From assembly GCA_030533445.1 (NCBI GenBank), contig CM060068.1, positions 37,245,010 to 37,309,009 on the forward strand: a DNA stretch of 64,000 nt, given 5' to 3'. Position numbers and translations under genes: made by a program. Below are positions 32,525-46,800 of the stretch, piece after piece. Within the stretch, counting starts at the first letter, position 1. Each line of letters starts with the position of its first letter. Under the pieces are notes generated by a model, which searched no databases, was not told where the DNA came from, and saw only the letters and a list, made by a program, of their open reading frames with translations. Source of the DNA: Cyprinodon diabolis. Taxonomy: Eukaryota; Chordata; Actinopteri; Cyprinodontiformes; Cyprinodontidae.

Positions 32525-32526
<2 letters not shown>

Positions 32527-32616
<90 letters not shown>
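32527..32616. repeat. (TA)n microsatellite
   Basis: About 90 bp of almost uninterrupted TA dinucleotide with a single TTTA break near 32560. Confidence 0.95.
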
Positions 32617-32620
<4 letters not shown>

Positions 32621-33039
32621 CTAAAAAATAAAAGAGGTAAGTGAGAAATGATCAAATAAGCATGGGGGACAATCTGATGTTGAGGAGACCTGCCAATAAA
32701 AAAGATTTTTTTTTAGGATAGTCCCAGATAGTCCTTTAAAAACCTAACTTTTTGCATGCATCTACTTTTATCTATTGAAGTAAGACTATTCTTGATAGGG
32801 AAAAGCTCTTCTGGCCTTGGTTTTCAGGGTTGAGTTGTTACAACATATAGATTTTCAATTCATGTCGGAAGCTTTTGAGGTCAGATGACCTACATTTACA
32901 TATGCATACAACCAAAACCTGGTTAACTGGCAGTGAATCATCCTGCTGTACCTGTACGAAAGAGTAAGTGGTACTTTTTATGCTGAGTGGAAATTTCATG
33001 TGGGGTGTTTCAGACAAGCACCAAATGCAGCAGCTTAGA

Positions 33040-33122
33040 AAACCCAGCAGCCCGTGGTTTGAGAAACAGTTCAAGTGAAAGGAAGTGTCCGTGAAGACCT
33101 CAAAGTGTCTTCACTCAGATTG
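33040..33122 (+). other. il1rl1: Possible non-coding 5' exon of gene B
   Basis: An acceptor 9 nt before the start codon shows that a spliced 5' leader exists. The best upstream donor I can see is GGTAAGTC at 33122-33129, preceded by a GGAAGTG (ETS-like) motif at 33081-33087. The left edge is arbitrary and the exon is inferred only. Confidence 0.3.
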
Positions 33123-33564
33123 GTAAGTCTGAACTTAAAAGGTGAGACACTCTTTCCCTGTTTGCTTCTCAGCTCAGAATACCACAATAGGATAATAGAA
33201 CTTTTGACATATCTTTTGTCATATCTGCTTTTTATGTTTCCATAGAACTTATTTTGTCACTATTTCTTATTTTGAATGATCTAAAGTGGGATTTTTTATA
33301 ATGTTTTTCCAAATCAAAGTCAGTGTGTGGAACTTCCTTGGACTTTACAGGGAGTGCTACAGCCTGACTTCCTTTTGTGACCTGCGCAGAGAAAATCTCT
33401 TACTTCCCTACAGAAACTGTGGCTGTTTAGATTACCTCGTCAGGAAATGTGTTAAGATGCGCTCTATCCAAGTTTAGAGTTGGAGTTTGTTTTTTTTAGA
33501 AAATGAGCCATGTCAAACGAGACACGAAGGACTTTAATGAATCTAACCTGCTAACGTCTCACAG

Positions 33565-33643
33565 GCAAGTGCAATGGCAGCGGGAGGCTTGTGGTTCTGC
33601 CTCCTATCTGGACTCCTGTACCTGGGATCGGCTGTGGATCACA
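33565..33643 (+). CDS. il1rl1: Gene B exon 1: start codon and signal peptide
   Basis: The acceptor ACAG ends at 33564. The ATG at 33574 begins [18 protein letters not shown], a typical leader. The donor at 33644 is GTGAGT and the intron is phase 1. Intron 1 is very long, about 9.8 kb. Confidence 0.85.
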
Positions 33644-36600
33644 GTGAGTACTAATCACCACATTGTTAGAAGATTATCCACACTGACAATGGGAGTGAGT
33701 TGTGGAGCCAGACTGTGTCTATATTTCTACCAAAGAGTAACGACAAGTCAGACAGTTGTTAGATCCAAGGATGTGCTGACTCTTTAAAATTTGCCCAATT
33801 TCGGTTTCACTAGTGGTTAAAAAAACTTTTTTAGAAGTTCTTGTTGTTTTTAAATTAGATTAAAGAGACTTTAACAGTAAAGTATTTTTTTTAAATAATA
33901 ACCTGAAAATACAAGTGCTAATAAGACAATATTAACATTAAATTACAAAGACTTGCAATGCTAATATCCCAGCAGAGGCTTCAATTAAGACAAAAAAAAA
34001 TGAAATAGGTTGTTTAGAAATCTCTTGGCATATTGACATTCGTTTTTGACATGGTAAATGAAAAGGATTTTTTAAAAATAAAAATAGCTAAGAATCATGA
34101 CATCTGAGGAATGCAGGGATTATGATTTTACAAACATACAAACAGTGAAATCCTAAAAGTAATTCTTGACAATTTGGGTTCAAAGTGAATCAGTAAAACT
34201 AAGAACATTGACCTGCATGGTTAACTGACAAAGTAGATGTAAGTAATGTATACTCACAAACTAGTGAATAGGGCTGTAAAGAAGGTGATGGCAATGCTAA
34301 AATGAAACAAAAAAACAGTGAAAATATCTACTAAGAACTGATCTGGCAACAGTCCATGTATTTTCTACAAATCCAGAATAAAGACAATGGCTTGGAAAAA
34401 AGAAAACAAAACAATAAAAACCAAATAATTTATTATGAAATAGATCTAGACCTGGTAAAAAAAACTTTGAAATCCTTGTTGGTGAACTACTTATGCTCTA
34501 ATGTAACAAAAAGCAACATTTGGGTCACCGTTTAAAGAGGCGTGACACATATAAGTTATACAAGTTTAAAAGTTATAAATGAAGTGAAATTTTACCACAA
34601 AAACATTAAGTATCTAGAACGCCGAAGAAAAGGGATTTGATGTTAAGAATTACTATGAAGTCAGTAAAAATCACCCAAAAGGTCAAAGGCTCATGGGTAT
34701 AAGAGGAGAATAAATAGCCTATTTAAAGTCTAAAAAAATAATCTTTCTGGAGTCATTCAGGTTGAATTCATAATAATTTTTCATAGGTTCTGCAATACAG
34801 AGAGAGTAAATACTGTCATATGAGAAGTGGATTCACATGCTGAAAATTAATCACTATTTGCTTCATCAGGTGTTTATTTTAATGGTGCGCACATTAATGC
34901 AACCGGACTATTTTTTATTTTATTTAGATGGAATGGGATTAATCCCACATTAAATGTGAAAGAGTGGGAAAGGATTTTACCTTGCGCTTTTTAACTGGGA
35001 TGTGTAAACTTTTCAAAAAGTTTTTAAAACATTGTTTCAAAACAATTTGGAAGTTCCCAAATTTTAAATGTTTTTCTGAAAACAGAAACAAACAAAAGGC
35101 AATGGGGGAATTACATTGCAGATATTCTTTCAGCACCTATCTATCACCATACAGAAGGTGCCAATGTACACATAATTAAAATGTATTATCCACTATTGTT
35201 TATACAACTGACAAAGCATTGATATGTGAATAGTTGAGAGTGAGAATATGTTGACGTGAGCAGTACCACCTGCACGTCAGTATGTTACATACAGGGGACT
35301 TTGACCAAACGTCAATATGTGACGAGTTAAGAGTGAGAATATGTTGGCTTTTTGGTCTGGTTTATGTGGTATTTTGCCCAAAGTGACACTGTGACATCTG
35401 TGAGCAGCATCCAAAGATACCTTTTTTTTTTTTTATTCTGCTTTCTTTCATTTTCAGTCAATGGTACAAGGTGCCTGTAACACAGTGGTTGACACTGAGG
35501 TTGGTGACAGATATGCAGCCCATAATGTGGCGTAACTTTAAAGGCTACTGTATTATTGTACTTTTTAAATGCTTTGTCTACATTTGATCGTCGTTTCTTC
35601 AAAATCATACAATGCAGCACAGCACTTACTGAAAACTCAATATAGCTCTCAAAAAAACATTTTCTTTTTTTATTGTGTGGAACTTATTATGATAGTATTT
35701 TTAGGATAGGTTGTAAAGCAGTAATACAACTTAATTATTAAATAGTTAGTGAGATGATATAAACAATTGTTAATTTCTATGTCAAAAACATATCAAAAAC
35801 ATTTGAAAAAGCTGGTACAATGAATCTATCCATTAATCCATTGAATTACATCAAAGGTTACAGGAGCAAGGTTGACATCAATTTACTGTTTTCTGTAGTT
35901 TTTGTGGTGTAATAATGATGATTCACAAAATGGTGTGAAATTGGAGCACTCCTAATGTGGAGTCACAGAGAAGGCTTCTTACGCTTGCAAATCATTTATT
36001 TCGTTTCGTGTCAACTATGGCAGCCTGCAGGTATTTAAAACCATGTCAGTTTCGATGTGTTATTTCCACAGGTGTCAAGTAATTTCTTACATTCCAACAT
36101 CAGTTGCCCCCCATCCACCCACACACTTGTTGCACTTGTAGCAGATCTTTCACTCTGCAGGAAATGAAGCTTTCCTGTACAGGTATAAACATATCAGAGC
36201 TGAATCTTGATATGATTATCGTATCTGGTTTACAATGATTTCTCATTCTTTACACAAAAAAATATTGGCTGCATCAAAAAGTTATCTCATTCTGCCTCCT
36301 CTAGTGAGTAAAAAGGATGCAGGCTTGAAAACTTTCCCTTTTGTGTACTACAGGAAGCCCGAAAGACGTCAGCACAGCATGAAAAATCTTTACACAGTTA
36401 CGCATGGCGTGACTTCAAACCGTTCTGCTCCTCAAAAAGAATTTTCTTGAAACAAGTCCTTTTTTTTTTTTAAATGGTCTCAATATAGCAAAGTTAGAAT
36501 TAAAATAGTAAGATGTCCAGCTCAATCAAAGAAAAGATAACAAAACATGATCCAGCATATTAAAAGACTACAAATATTCAAATTTAGTAACAGATGGAGG

Positions 36601-37825
36601 TGTATGAAGATAGGAAACATGAAAATAATAAAAATGTAAACTTAATTAAAGAAAAATAATAGTCAGGTAGCTCTAGAAGAAATATGTAAAAAGCTAATTT
36701 GTTGATCCTTTATTGAAGCACCGTAATCAATTTATAAAAATCCAGGGAGTAGCCTTTTGAATTTAAGAGATCAGTAGCTAATAATATTATGAGTTTATCT
36801 AGTCAGTGCACATGCTTTAAATTCTCATGCTACCTAACATCTGATCAGTATCTGAGGTCTGTGCTGAGAAAAGCAATACACTGATAGTATCTGTAGTTGG
36901 TTGTGGTGTGCGGTGGAGAGGTAGAGGATGCAGTCATGTATCAAGGCTTTTCCTTAACGCAGTGAACAAGGGTTCAAGTACTGACCTTTGCTACAAGTCT
37001 CTTTTCTGATACACTTCATGCATGCTTAGTCAGGGCAGATAATCAGCCTGCTGATTAATTGGTCAGAATCTAATCTAGAATATGTAGGGCTGTGGCAGAT
37101 TTGATAACTAACAATCTAGATTTCATGACCTCAAGAGGACGAGTCACCTTTTCCAGTCGAGAACTTAGACTTCAGATTTGGAAGAATCTGTTCTTAATTC
37201 CATTTGCTTGTCACTTAGTTGCAAATTGCCCAAGCGGAAATTGTACAACCACAAAATCAATAAAAGCTGCTGCAACATGCTGGTCAACATGCTGGTCAAC
37301 TAATCCGGAATAAGAATTCAAATAAACAATTGCACAATACATACAATTTAACAGTAATGATTTAATTTACTATATAATAACAGTAACAGTGATGATTTGG
37401 GTCACTGTGACGGGGTTCTTTGGCCTCCAAGAATCCAGGCTCAGTCGGGTTACCGGTGTTGGTGATTTATTGTGCTCAAAAAGTCAAAACAGGGTGCAAA
37501 AGAAACTAAACATATACAAGATCCTCTGGGCCTCAGCCTCCCTCCAGTAACCGGCAATAACACAATACACAGAAATGGCCGCTCTTCTTCCCACAGCCCT
37601 CATTAAATAGTTTAAACCCCTACCCTCAGGCTCTCTTATTTCTGATTTCTTCTCATAAATCAGTTTTGTCCATATATTACCTCCACAAACAATTGATGTA
37701 CAAAAACAAACAAATAATTTTTACAACTTAATTCTTTTACACAGATTCATTGACTTATTCAATTACACCAAACTGGGTTTGAACCCAGCAAAGACGCAGC
37801 CAGACTGAAGATGACAAGTCCTCGT

Positions 37826-37879
<54 letters not shown>

Positions 37880-40800
37880 ACCCCACTGAAATATTAAGTG
37901 TGCACCCTCAATACGCCAGGAGGTAACCAGGAACAGCTTGTGTGTTTTAAGTTAATGGAGCTACTGGGCTCAGCGCGAGCGTATTGGTCCTCACAAACAC
38001 AGTATAACAGGAATGTGTGTGTGGCACGCAAAGTTTTAAGCGACGAGGTGGATTCGTCGCAGTCACAATAACCATGACAGGAAATTTTCATATCCTAAAA
38101 CAGGGATGTTAGATAAATAAGGATCTCACCGAATTTGGTGGAAGCTGCATCTCGCTCATTACGTTCGCCATCTTCCCTCTAATTGTCTGCACCTGTACAT
38201 GGGTGCAGAAGCCTGTTAAAGCGCAGTATTTTCAGCGCCCCAAGACCATAAAGTTCTGAGACGCTGATTGGCCATTAAATTCACCTAGCAATAGTACATG
38301 ATTGACAGATTCTCTGCAAATGTGGGTCTGTCTGATCAGCGCCCCAAGACAGAGACGGTAGGAGTCTGTCTGTGGAAATCCACAAATGAATGACAGTAGG
38401 TAGGGAAATGTAGTTTATATAATTTGTTTTGCTTATAGGTACACACTCTAGAGAGTAAAACTGACATTTATGAGTTAATTTCTAAAAATATATTTTACGT
38501 TTCTCTCTTCTTATCAGGGAGGGCGGTGCCCCAGCGCCCCCTATGGGCCGGCCGCCACTGCTCTTGAGCACACTGATGAGTTTGTAGAGCTGTTCCAGAG
38601 TTGCCGGAACAAAAACCACACTGCTCCTCTTGAAGCTGAAGTTTGACAATCATCCAGAGCCTCTTTGCCATCAACCCAGCATAGGCTTTCCCAGGGAGAC
38701 TGAAAGGTTTTTTCCCTGTAGTTGGAAAACATCTTTTTATACACCCATAGAGCTGTGAGGCCTAGCATAAGTCTGAACCATTCTGAAACAATTTGGAATC
38801 AGGAAAACTAATCCTATTTCTTAACAGATTAAGTGGTGTTTAAGACTACCTATTGCTAGCAGATCTATTTGGACCTGAAGTGCCGAGTGACTGGTTCTAA
38901 ATGACTACTTCATAGCAGAAACAATCAATTCTCACTACCAGCAAAAATATTTTTTCAATAATATTCATAAAAATAAGAATGTTGTACTAATATTATATAC
39001 ATTACTACTATTGCTTATATACATAATTAACATTTATATCAAATACATTTTTCTGAAAATCACTTCTCACAACCTGAGGATCTATCAGCAATACCATCAT
39101 TCCCTTTTCTTGTAAATTTCCTATTTGTGTGAGTTTACAAAGACAGGGGCGGTAGGAAAAAACAAAGGATACTACTATAGAAATAAAGTTATATTAATTG
39201 GCATATACAAACAAACACAAAGAATTTAAAAACGTATTTGTTTGTAAATACTTTGTCTTACTTATTCTACAAATCCAGACAATAGACATAACTGTAGGCC
39301 TGAGGTGTGCTCTTCTGGGGAGAAGCACTAGGAAGCATAAACAGCCTTTATTAGATAATATGATAGGAGTTACTGTCATTATGAATTGGTCAGTTAAATT
39401 TAATAGACCCCTAAATAACACACTATACAAAAAAAACAGTTTTCTGCAAGGCAAACCAAAATTAGAGCAGATTTAAGACTGAAGAAATTTGATCTATTTC
39501 GATAATGAAAAATAAATCACAAATCAGGTTACATCATTAGATACAAGTTTAAGCTGAGCTGTTACGCCCATAAAATTATAGTTAATAAATTAGAATATGT
39601 ATTCTGATGATACTGGTATGTAAGAAAATTTAAGGCTACATTTATGTTTTTATTGGTTTAATGTGATAATAAAGAAAATGTAATAATATATATATTTTAT
39701 GTTTTGATTCGCTTTAAGCCAAAAGCCCTCATGATCAACAGAATGAAAGACCTGAAAACACTGTTTGGGTGTATTTAAAGTACATAATGTGATTCTCCCG
39801 CTGAATTTAAAAACTGAAATGAATAAACTAATCAACAGGACTCTAACTTGTTGAATAGACCTGTAAAATGTTGATACATACTTAGGAAACGGTTTGCTAT
39901 GAGGAAGCACGCACACATCTGACATCCTGGAGATAAAAACCGCAGAGTTCTCCTCTTAAATAAGCTCTGGTACAATTTGCTTCCGATATTCACTGTAGAT
40001 TAATACAGATAAAATGATATGAAACTCAAAACACTGCTGTTAAAATATAAGATTTTCAGAATAAGATAAAAGACAGAAAAAAATGTTTGACCTAGATAAG
40101 TCATTTTTAGGTGGTTAGAGTTGGTGGATAACACTGTACAGTATAACTGAAAAACAACAACTCAAACAGCCACTGAAAGTGAAAGCGTAAAGTGGGAAAA
40201 AAATGTGTATAAAATAACTGTAATTAAAAGGCTGTATGAGTGTGCACAAACCTAAACGAATATATTACAGTTTAAGAACTGTCTGTTCTCATCTTCTTAG
40301 ACAGGAGAATTCTGTCCAAGCTGAAGCATATTATTTTGGTGTTTCCCAGGGATCGATTCTGGAGCTTATATTTTTTAACACACTTATTGATAACTTTGAT
40401 TAAGATCTATAAAAACACTAACTTCTGTTTAGATGCCAATGACACTGGGATTTGTCTTGATGGACTAACACCTCGGTTGGCAAAAGCAACAGCTATTTGC
40501 TGTTTTCCAAGTCTTGTTTTATTTCTTAGTTTCCCATCTATCACCACTCTTTCACTTTTTTCAGTCTTAAATCGGCTATAATTTTGGTTTGTCTTGCAGA
40601 AAACTATTTTTTTTGTATGGTGGTTACTTTGGGCCCCTTCATATTATCTAATAAAGGCTATCTATGCTTCCTAATGCTTCTCCCCAGAACAGCTAGACCT
40701 CGTGGTCGGCACAAAGTTGTGTAGCGATCTGGACATTATATATCAATGTGTGTATAATTGTGAATGGGTCAAATATAAGCTCTTTATATCAGTAAGACAG

Positions 40801-43800
40801 GAAGGTGTCAAATGCTTAAATTACTATTTTTTAATGTATTTATTACTGTTTTCAAGGCTGCACTTTAAAAACTGAAATTGTCTAGAACTGTTTAAAACGA
40901 AATTTCTTTTTGTATACACTCGAGTTTCCAAATGACAAAAATAAATCTGTCTAAAGTGTTATCTGAATTCAGCTATTTACATGGAGACCTGCAGGGTTTG
41001 TGATGAGTGCTCAAAAAGAATGTTAAACTTTAATTAAAAAGTGATTCTTAAGGCGGTAGTTTATGAGTGGCTCGTTGCAGCATATTTGTTCTTCAGATTT
41101 TTTTCATGCAATTGCTTTTCAGTCGATTTTGTACCCGATACAGTACATGTCAAGTTAATTGTCATAGTGGAAGGACTATGATAAAAAAAAGGCATCTCTT
41201 TTTTTAACTTCGCAAAAGCTTGGCCATTCAACAAGGATATATAGAGGTTCTACACTATTCACTGATTAATAAGACATTTTTCTGTTGTGTTTGTTATTTG
41301 ATTTCTTTGCACATTGTGGGTTGGTTGTTAAGGTTTTTTTTTCTGTCATGGTAAGGTTTTACTTGTTTGATGGTGTTTTTCTGAATTTCCGATCATGTCT
41401 TTGCTTACTTTCTTTGTTTGAGCAAGTCTGAAGTGGTTTTATGTCAGCGGTTATTTTTTAGGGGGCACACTGGCACAGTTGGCAGCAAAGCTGCCTTGCA
41501 GAAAGAAAGAAGGCCCTGGGTTTAAATTGAGGCCAGAAGTTTTTCAGAATAGAATTAGATAGTTCCCCCTTGTGCATGCATAGTTTCTCTCTGCATACTC
41601 AAACATCCTCTGATGGTCCAAAACAGACCTCTCACAAAAATATTCTTAGGAATGAGTACAAGAGTAGTTATTTGTGTCAGTGTCATGTGAAGGGGTAGTA
41701 TTCTGTCCAGAGTGTAACAAGAAAATACACGATTGTGCTGTTTAGAAAGAAACATTCCACATTGCTGAGTTGTGGAAAGTCTTGGACAAACAGCTCTACA
41801 TTTTCTGAAGTACTTGGAGAGTCTTCTGGAGTGTTGCTTAAAAGGCACCAAGAACAATATTAATTATATTTATTATGTATTTAGAAATAATACTAATTAA
41901 TATTGAAGCATAAATAAATAATAAGAAAAAAACGAAAAAAAGGCACCTTCTGAAAATGCCACCAAAAGAATGCTGCTCCTTATAAAAACATGAAAGGAAA
42001 ATGTAGGAACAAATTACTGCACGGACGAAGACGTTTTCAAAAATGTTAAATTATTAAGATAATGAATAGTTTGTTTAACCCATTAATCTGTATTTTTTTT
42101 ATTCAAACAAATTCAGCCATCCAATTATATAGAGAGTTAGATTTGATAAAATGCTGTGGCTGAATGACCATCTCACATTGACAATGCAACAGTGCCACCT
42201 TGTGGCCAAGTGAACACAATTCAATTCAATTCAAGTCCAGACTTTTTTTTTTTTATATATAGACCAAATTTACAACACACATCATCTCAATGCACTTTAC
42301 AGAGACAATACAAACATATTGGTAAAAAGTTTTCTATGTAAGTAAAACCAGCTGATTGCATTGAGTCATTGACTGTACAAGACACAGCCCTCACGCATAA
42401 GCATGTGGCAACAAAAGATATTCACTTAACACTGAGCACAAATGCAGCAACATTAGAGAGGAAAAACTCCATTTAAGCAGGAAGTAACTAGACTTAAGGT
42501 TACATACAAGAGTAATAAAGGGGCACTGATCTATAAATACTTTCTATACTAGAAAAAGTAACTGTAAACTAGCTTCATAGCTGGCTCTGTCTAGGAAAGA
42601 AATAGTTAAGCAGATGAGCTCTGAGTCAGTTTTCATGTCAAGGGGATGAAAAAGAGCAGATACAGTTAGCCAAAGTGTAAGGCCAATATGTCTAGGAGAG
42701 AAACAGGACTACACACTAAAAAACAGCCCCGATTCTCAAATCAGTGATCAAAGCTGTTGATGGGAAGATATATTTCTCTGCAGGATGGTGTAACATCTTA
42801 TCTTAATAAATACATGACTAATATAAAATATCTACAATTAAAAGGGATTGAACTGTCTTGACTGGGACTGTAAATAAATATAATTAAGCAAATTGTATTT
42901 GCCTTTACCTCATTAAATATCAATCTATTTTTAATAAAATTCAGTTACTGATGGGAACTATTTATTACTAAGGCTGTGATTTTGAATCACTTTCAAAATT
43001 ACATACTCTTTACACACTTTTTAAAAAATTTCTTCTATTATATGTAATAGTTCTTTGCAATAAATAGCCTTTGGAAAGCTAGTTGCCAGGGTCATACCTT
43101 TGTAGTTTGGGAGGCAGAGTTAAATATGTGGTTTTTACTGATTAAAAACCAATGCCAAAGCTTGAAATGAGAAACCTTTATTTTCATTTTTAACCAAAAT
43201 GAAAATAATTAAAAAACAAGTAATTTTTGTTCTAAAAGTACATGGGGAAAAAAAAGCAGAAAACAAGCAATCACTTGCAATTCTTTTCTTTTTAGATTTT
43301 TTTTCTACTCATATAGCATGTGGAAAGCTGTTTGTGTCCAAATTGGCATATAATTTATTACATTTGTACTTACAGCAAAAATAAAAAACATACTGTTGTT
43401 TTAGACCACCAAGGAGGAGCAGACACCTACCATGTGAGTGCTGGTCACTTGTTTCTGCTGAGATGCCAGTTTGCTGATGCTCTGCCATCACAGATAATAT
43501 GGAGCAGAGGAGATAGCGGCAATGAGGGGCTTCCAACTGGAGTAGAGGTCAGAGATGGATTGCTGTGGTTTCGACCTGTGGAGATGAATCATACTGGAAG
43601 CTACATCTGTGAGAAAGGGTATAAAACACATTTTTTTCTTTTATTCTACACTGTTATAAATAATACTTCTAAAATGCAGTCTTTTCACTGTTAATTTCCT
43701 TTTCTGTAGGAATGAAACAAGATCATCAAAAAGAATATTTAAAGTTTTAGTGTCCAGAGAAGGTTGCCCTGATCCAAATGAGGACATTTCGGTAACCATT

Positions 43801-46800
43801 GGAAAAGCTGAACGTCTTGAGTGCAAACAGGACGAGATCTTTACAATGAATCTGAAAAGGAAAATACGTTGGATGAAGGTATTCTGCTCTGCAGCTTTTT
43901 TAGAATCATTCTGCTGCATTCATATTTAGAAAAAAAAATATTGTAATCAACTAACCCAACCTGGAATCTTTTCAATATTGATGATTCCTACATAGCATAG
44001 TTATAAATGGTAAATAATGGATTTGCAAGTAAACAGATCATTAGGGTGTCAGAAGAACTTCAGACTAAATATAGTTAAAGCCAGAACTTTGCTCTATAGT
44101 TTTTGTCTTCTATGGTGCAACACTGCCCCCTATTGTCGGAACCTAATTCAAAGAATCTGCCAAAACAAACAGGGCATGCTCTTAAAAGATTCCAAATAAG
44201 AAATGAAATTGTACATGAAGCTTCTTTTTTAGCATGTGTAATAAGTGGTGCCCTGCAGGAAGGTGAACCTCCACCCAAATCTCAAGACTTTTGGTGCGAC
44301 TTCCAGGTTTTCTTTCTTTCTTGATCTGTATTCAGCTCTTTTTTTTATAATCTTACTTGCAGCAAAGTAATCCCATGCCTCACACAGTTCCACCGCCACA
44401 CCATCCACTGTGGATGTCATTTTTGCATTTAGAGCATCCAGGGGTTTTCCTTCGAAATTGTTGTACTATTTAGGAAGTTCTTTAAATCAGACCAGGATTT
44501 TTTGTCTATTGAATTTTTTTTCGCCTACCTTAATTTGCAAGAAATAATTGATTCTGCTGAGTTGGCAACAATACAGTCTAGTTGTGGCTAGGATATTAAA
44601 AACAAATTTTTCCCCCCACAATATACAGTGATTATAGATTTAGCTATATGTATAATTACACCATGTTAAGGTTTTGCCTCACAAAAAATATCACTTACAT
44701 TTCCAAATACGTTTTTTTACTCACTAAGCATTTGTTTGGGATATTTTCCTTTATCATCAGAAGTCATTTTTATTTTTTATTTTGAGTGTGTTAGTATGTC
44801 AGGAATTTACTTGCATTATACAAAAGATTACTGCTATTCAAAGAAGGTCATTTATAAGAACGGATTTCTACCATTGTTGCATTTAAACTAATTTTCATTG
44901 TAAATTGTGAGACAAAATACAAATGCAAATTTTGACTTTGTCATTACACTCCTTTTATACATTTATATTTGTATTATACTGCAAAAAGTGACCGTATTAT
45001 GTTTGCATGCATACAGGACTGTCACCCATTGGAGCTGGGAGAGGATTCAATCTATCAGAAAGTTGAAGGTTTTATGAGGTTGCCAGCGGTTTCAGAAAAA
45101 GATGCAGGAAAATACACCTGTCTCATTGACATTACAGTAGATGGCTGGAACTACACTTCAGCACGCAGCATCCAGCTAGCTGTCACAAATGGTAAGGCAA
45201 ATCTTAAATGTGTACAAACAGCAGTTAGAGTTGATATTTCTTGTCTTTTAATAAATTATAATTATAACAAGCCTCTTTTGCCTTCAATGTGACATAATGT
45301 GACATATTTGTATCAGTCTATACTCAAGAGCAACAAAATATTTTAAGAGAATGTAAAAATAGAAAAGTTGGAGTAACATTAAAGTTACTCCAACTTTTGG
45401 GAAGGGGAAGAGGAAAAACTTTACCTGAGACTGAAGGCTAAAATTAGTTCAATAAAGTATGAGTTGAAGTACCTACATGCCTGTAGGTACTTCAACTCCT
45501 TTGTTTCCTGTCTTTCATTACTGGACAAACTGATTAATCCAGGCCTCAGTAACCATGACAACATTAGCCAGACACACCTGGATTAATCAGTTTGTCTAGT
45601 AATGTAAGCCAGGAAACAAAGGAGTTGGCTGAAGTTCAGGAAGTAGTGGAGATGGGGAATATACTCCATGGTCCATTCTTCCTTACCTCCCATGTATTTA
45701 GACCATAAGAAGTGATTTTTGCTCCAAGCTCTTCTCCATTTACCTTTGAGATTTACTTTCAGCTTTAATTCTAAATGTTTTCAAACCTTAAATAAACTTA
45801 AGCAGAAACAATTCTTAATTGCTTTAAGTATTTAATTTGCATCAAAGTGGTGCTGATAAAGAAAATCCCTCTTTTTTTTTACTTATGACTAGCACCTTAA
45901 CATTTTGATTTATAGTCTTTCTTGTCTAAATTAACAGATTTTTAGAATTTCATTTATAGCTAATTCGTTCCAAACTGACAAAACCTTCACTTCCAATGAA
46001 AGGATAACCTAAAAGTTGTGGTTACATTCTGTCATTCCTAAAAAGTTAAAAAACGATCCACTGGACTTTAGCTCGAACTCAACACTATTTCTGAAATTTT
46101 GAATTGAAAAAGCTGGATGGGAAGTGAAACTTCTTCAAATAATGGAAACGAACTCCAGTGGATTGCTTTTTTATTTTTATTTTATTTTTTTTTACTTTCT
46201 TCGGAATGTCTTTGAATTGGATGACTGAGAATCTTCTCCAGCATACATTATATTCTGTCATTAAACATTATTCCTTAGTGCGGAAAAATGGTTAATAAGA
46301 TACAAGTGACTGACATTATTCCTTGTAGAACACACAAGAGAGACTTTGCAACAGCTCCTTCATTCACCTTTACCAGTTTACATTTTTTTTTCTTTCAGGA
46401 ACCCAGTTTCCTTTTTTTAGGAATGATAATCTTTTCTAAATCATGAGATCCTTTTCATTCTTTGATAAAATGTTATTTTTATGTTAGTTAGATGACCATC
46501 TAACTAACATAAAAATGGTTTCACTTTTAATCCTAACTCGAAAGATGCTTTAAGCTATATATTTTTTTTTATCTCCAACAGATTGATTTCTTTAGTGGAG
46601 TTTTACATAAAATTGTATATAAAATATAAGTGACACTAAAGGGGGAATAGTTATGCAGTTGGTTATCTACTGTATTAAATTGATCATGTTTTGTTTAGGT
46701 ACTCCAGAGGTCTTTCCAGAACTCTATGTTGTGAAGCCCCAAAAAGATGTGGTCATAGTACGAGTTGGTAAGTAAATAATATGAGTGAATATCGTTACAA

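Noticed and set aside
33286..33477. 63-codon frame just upstream of gene B as its first coding exon
   Set aside because: No signal peptide-like leader joins in frame; the ATG at 33574 gives a proper leader and a phase 1 donor that fits exon 2.
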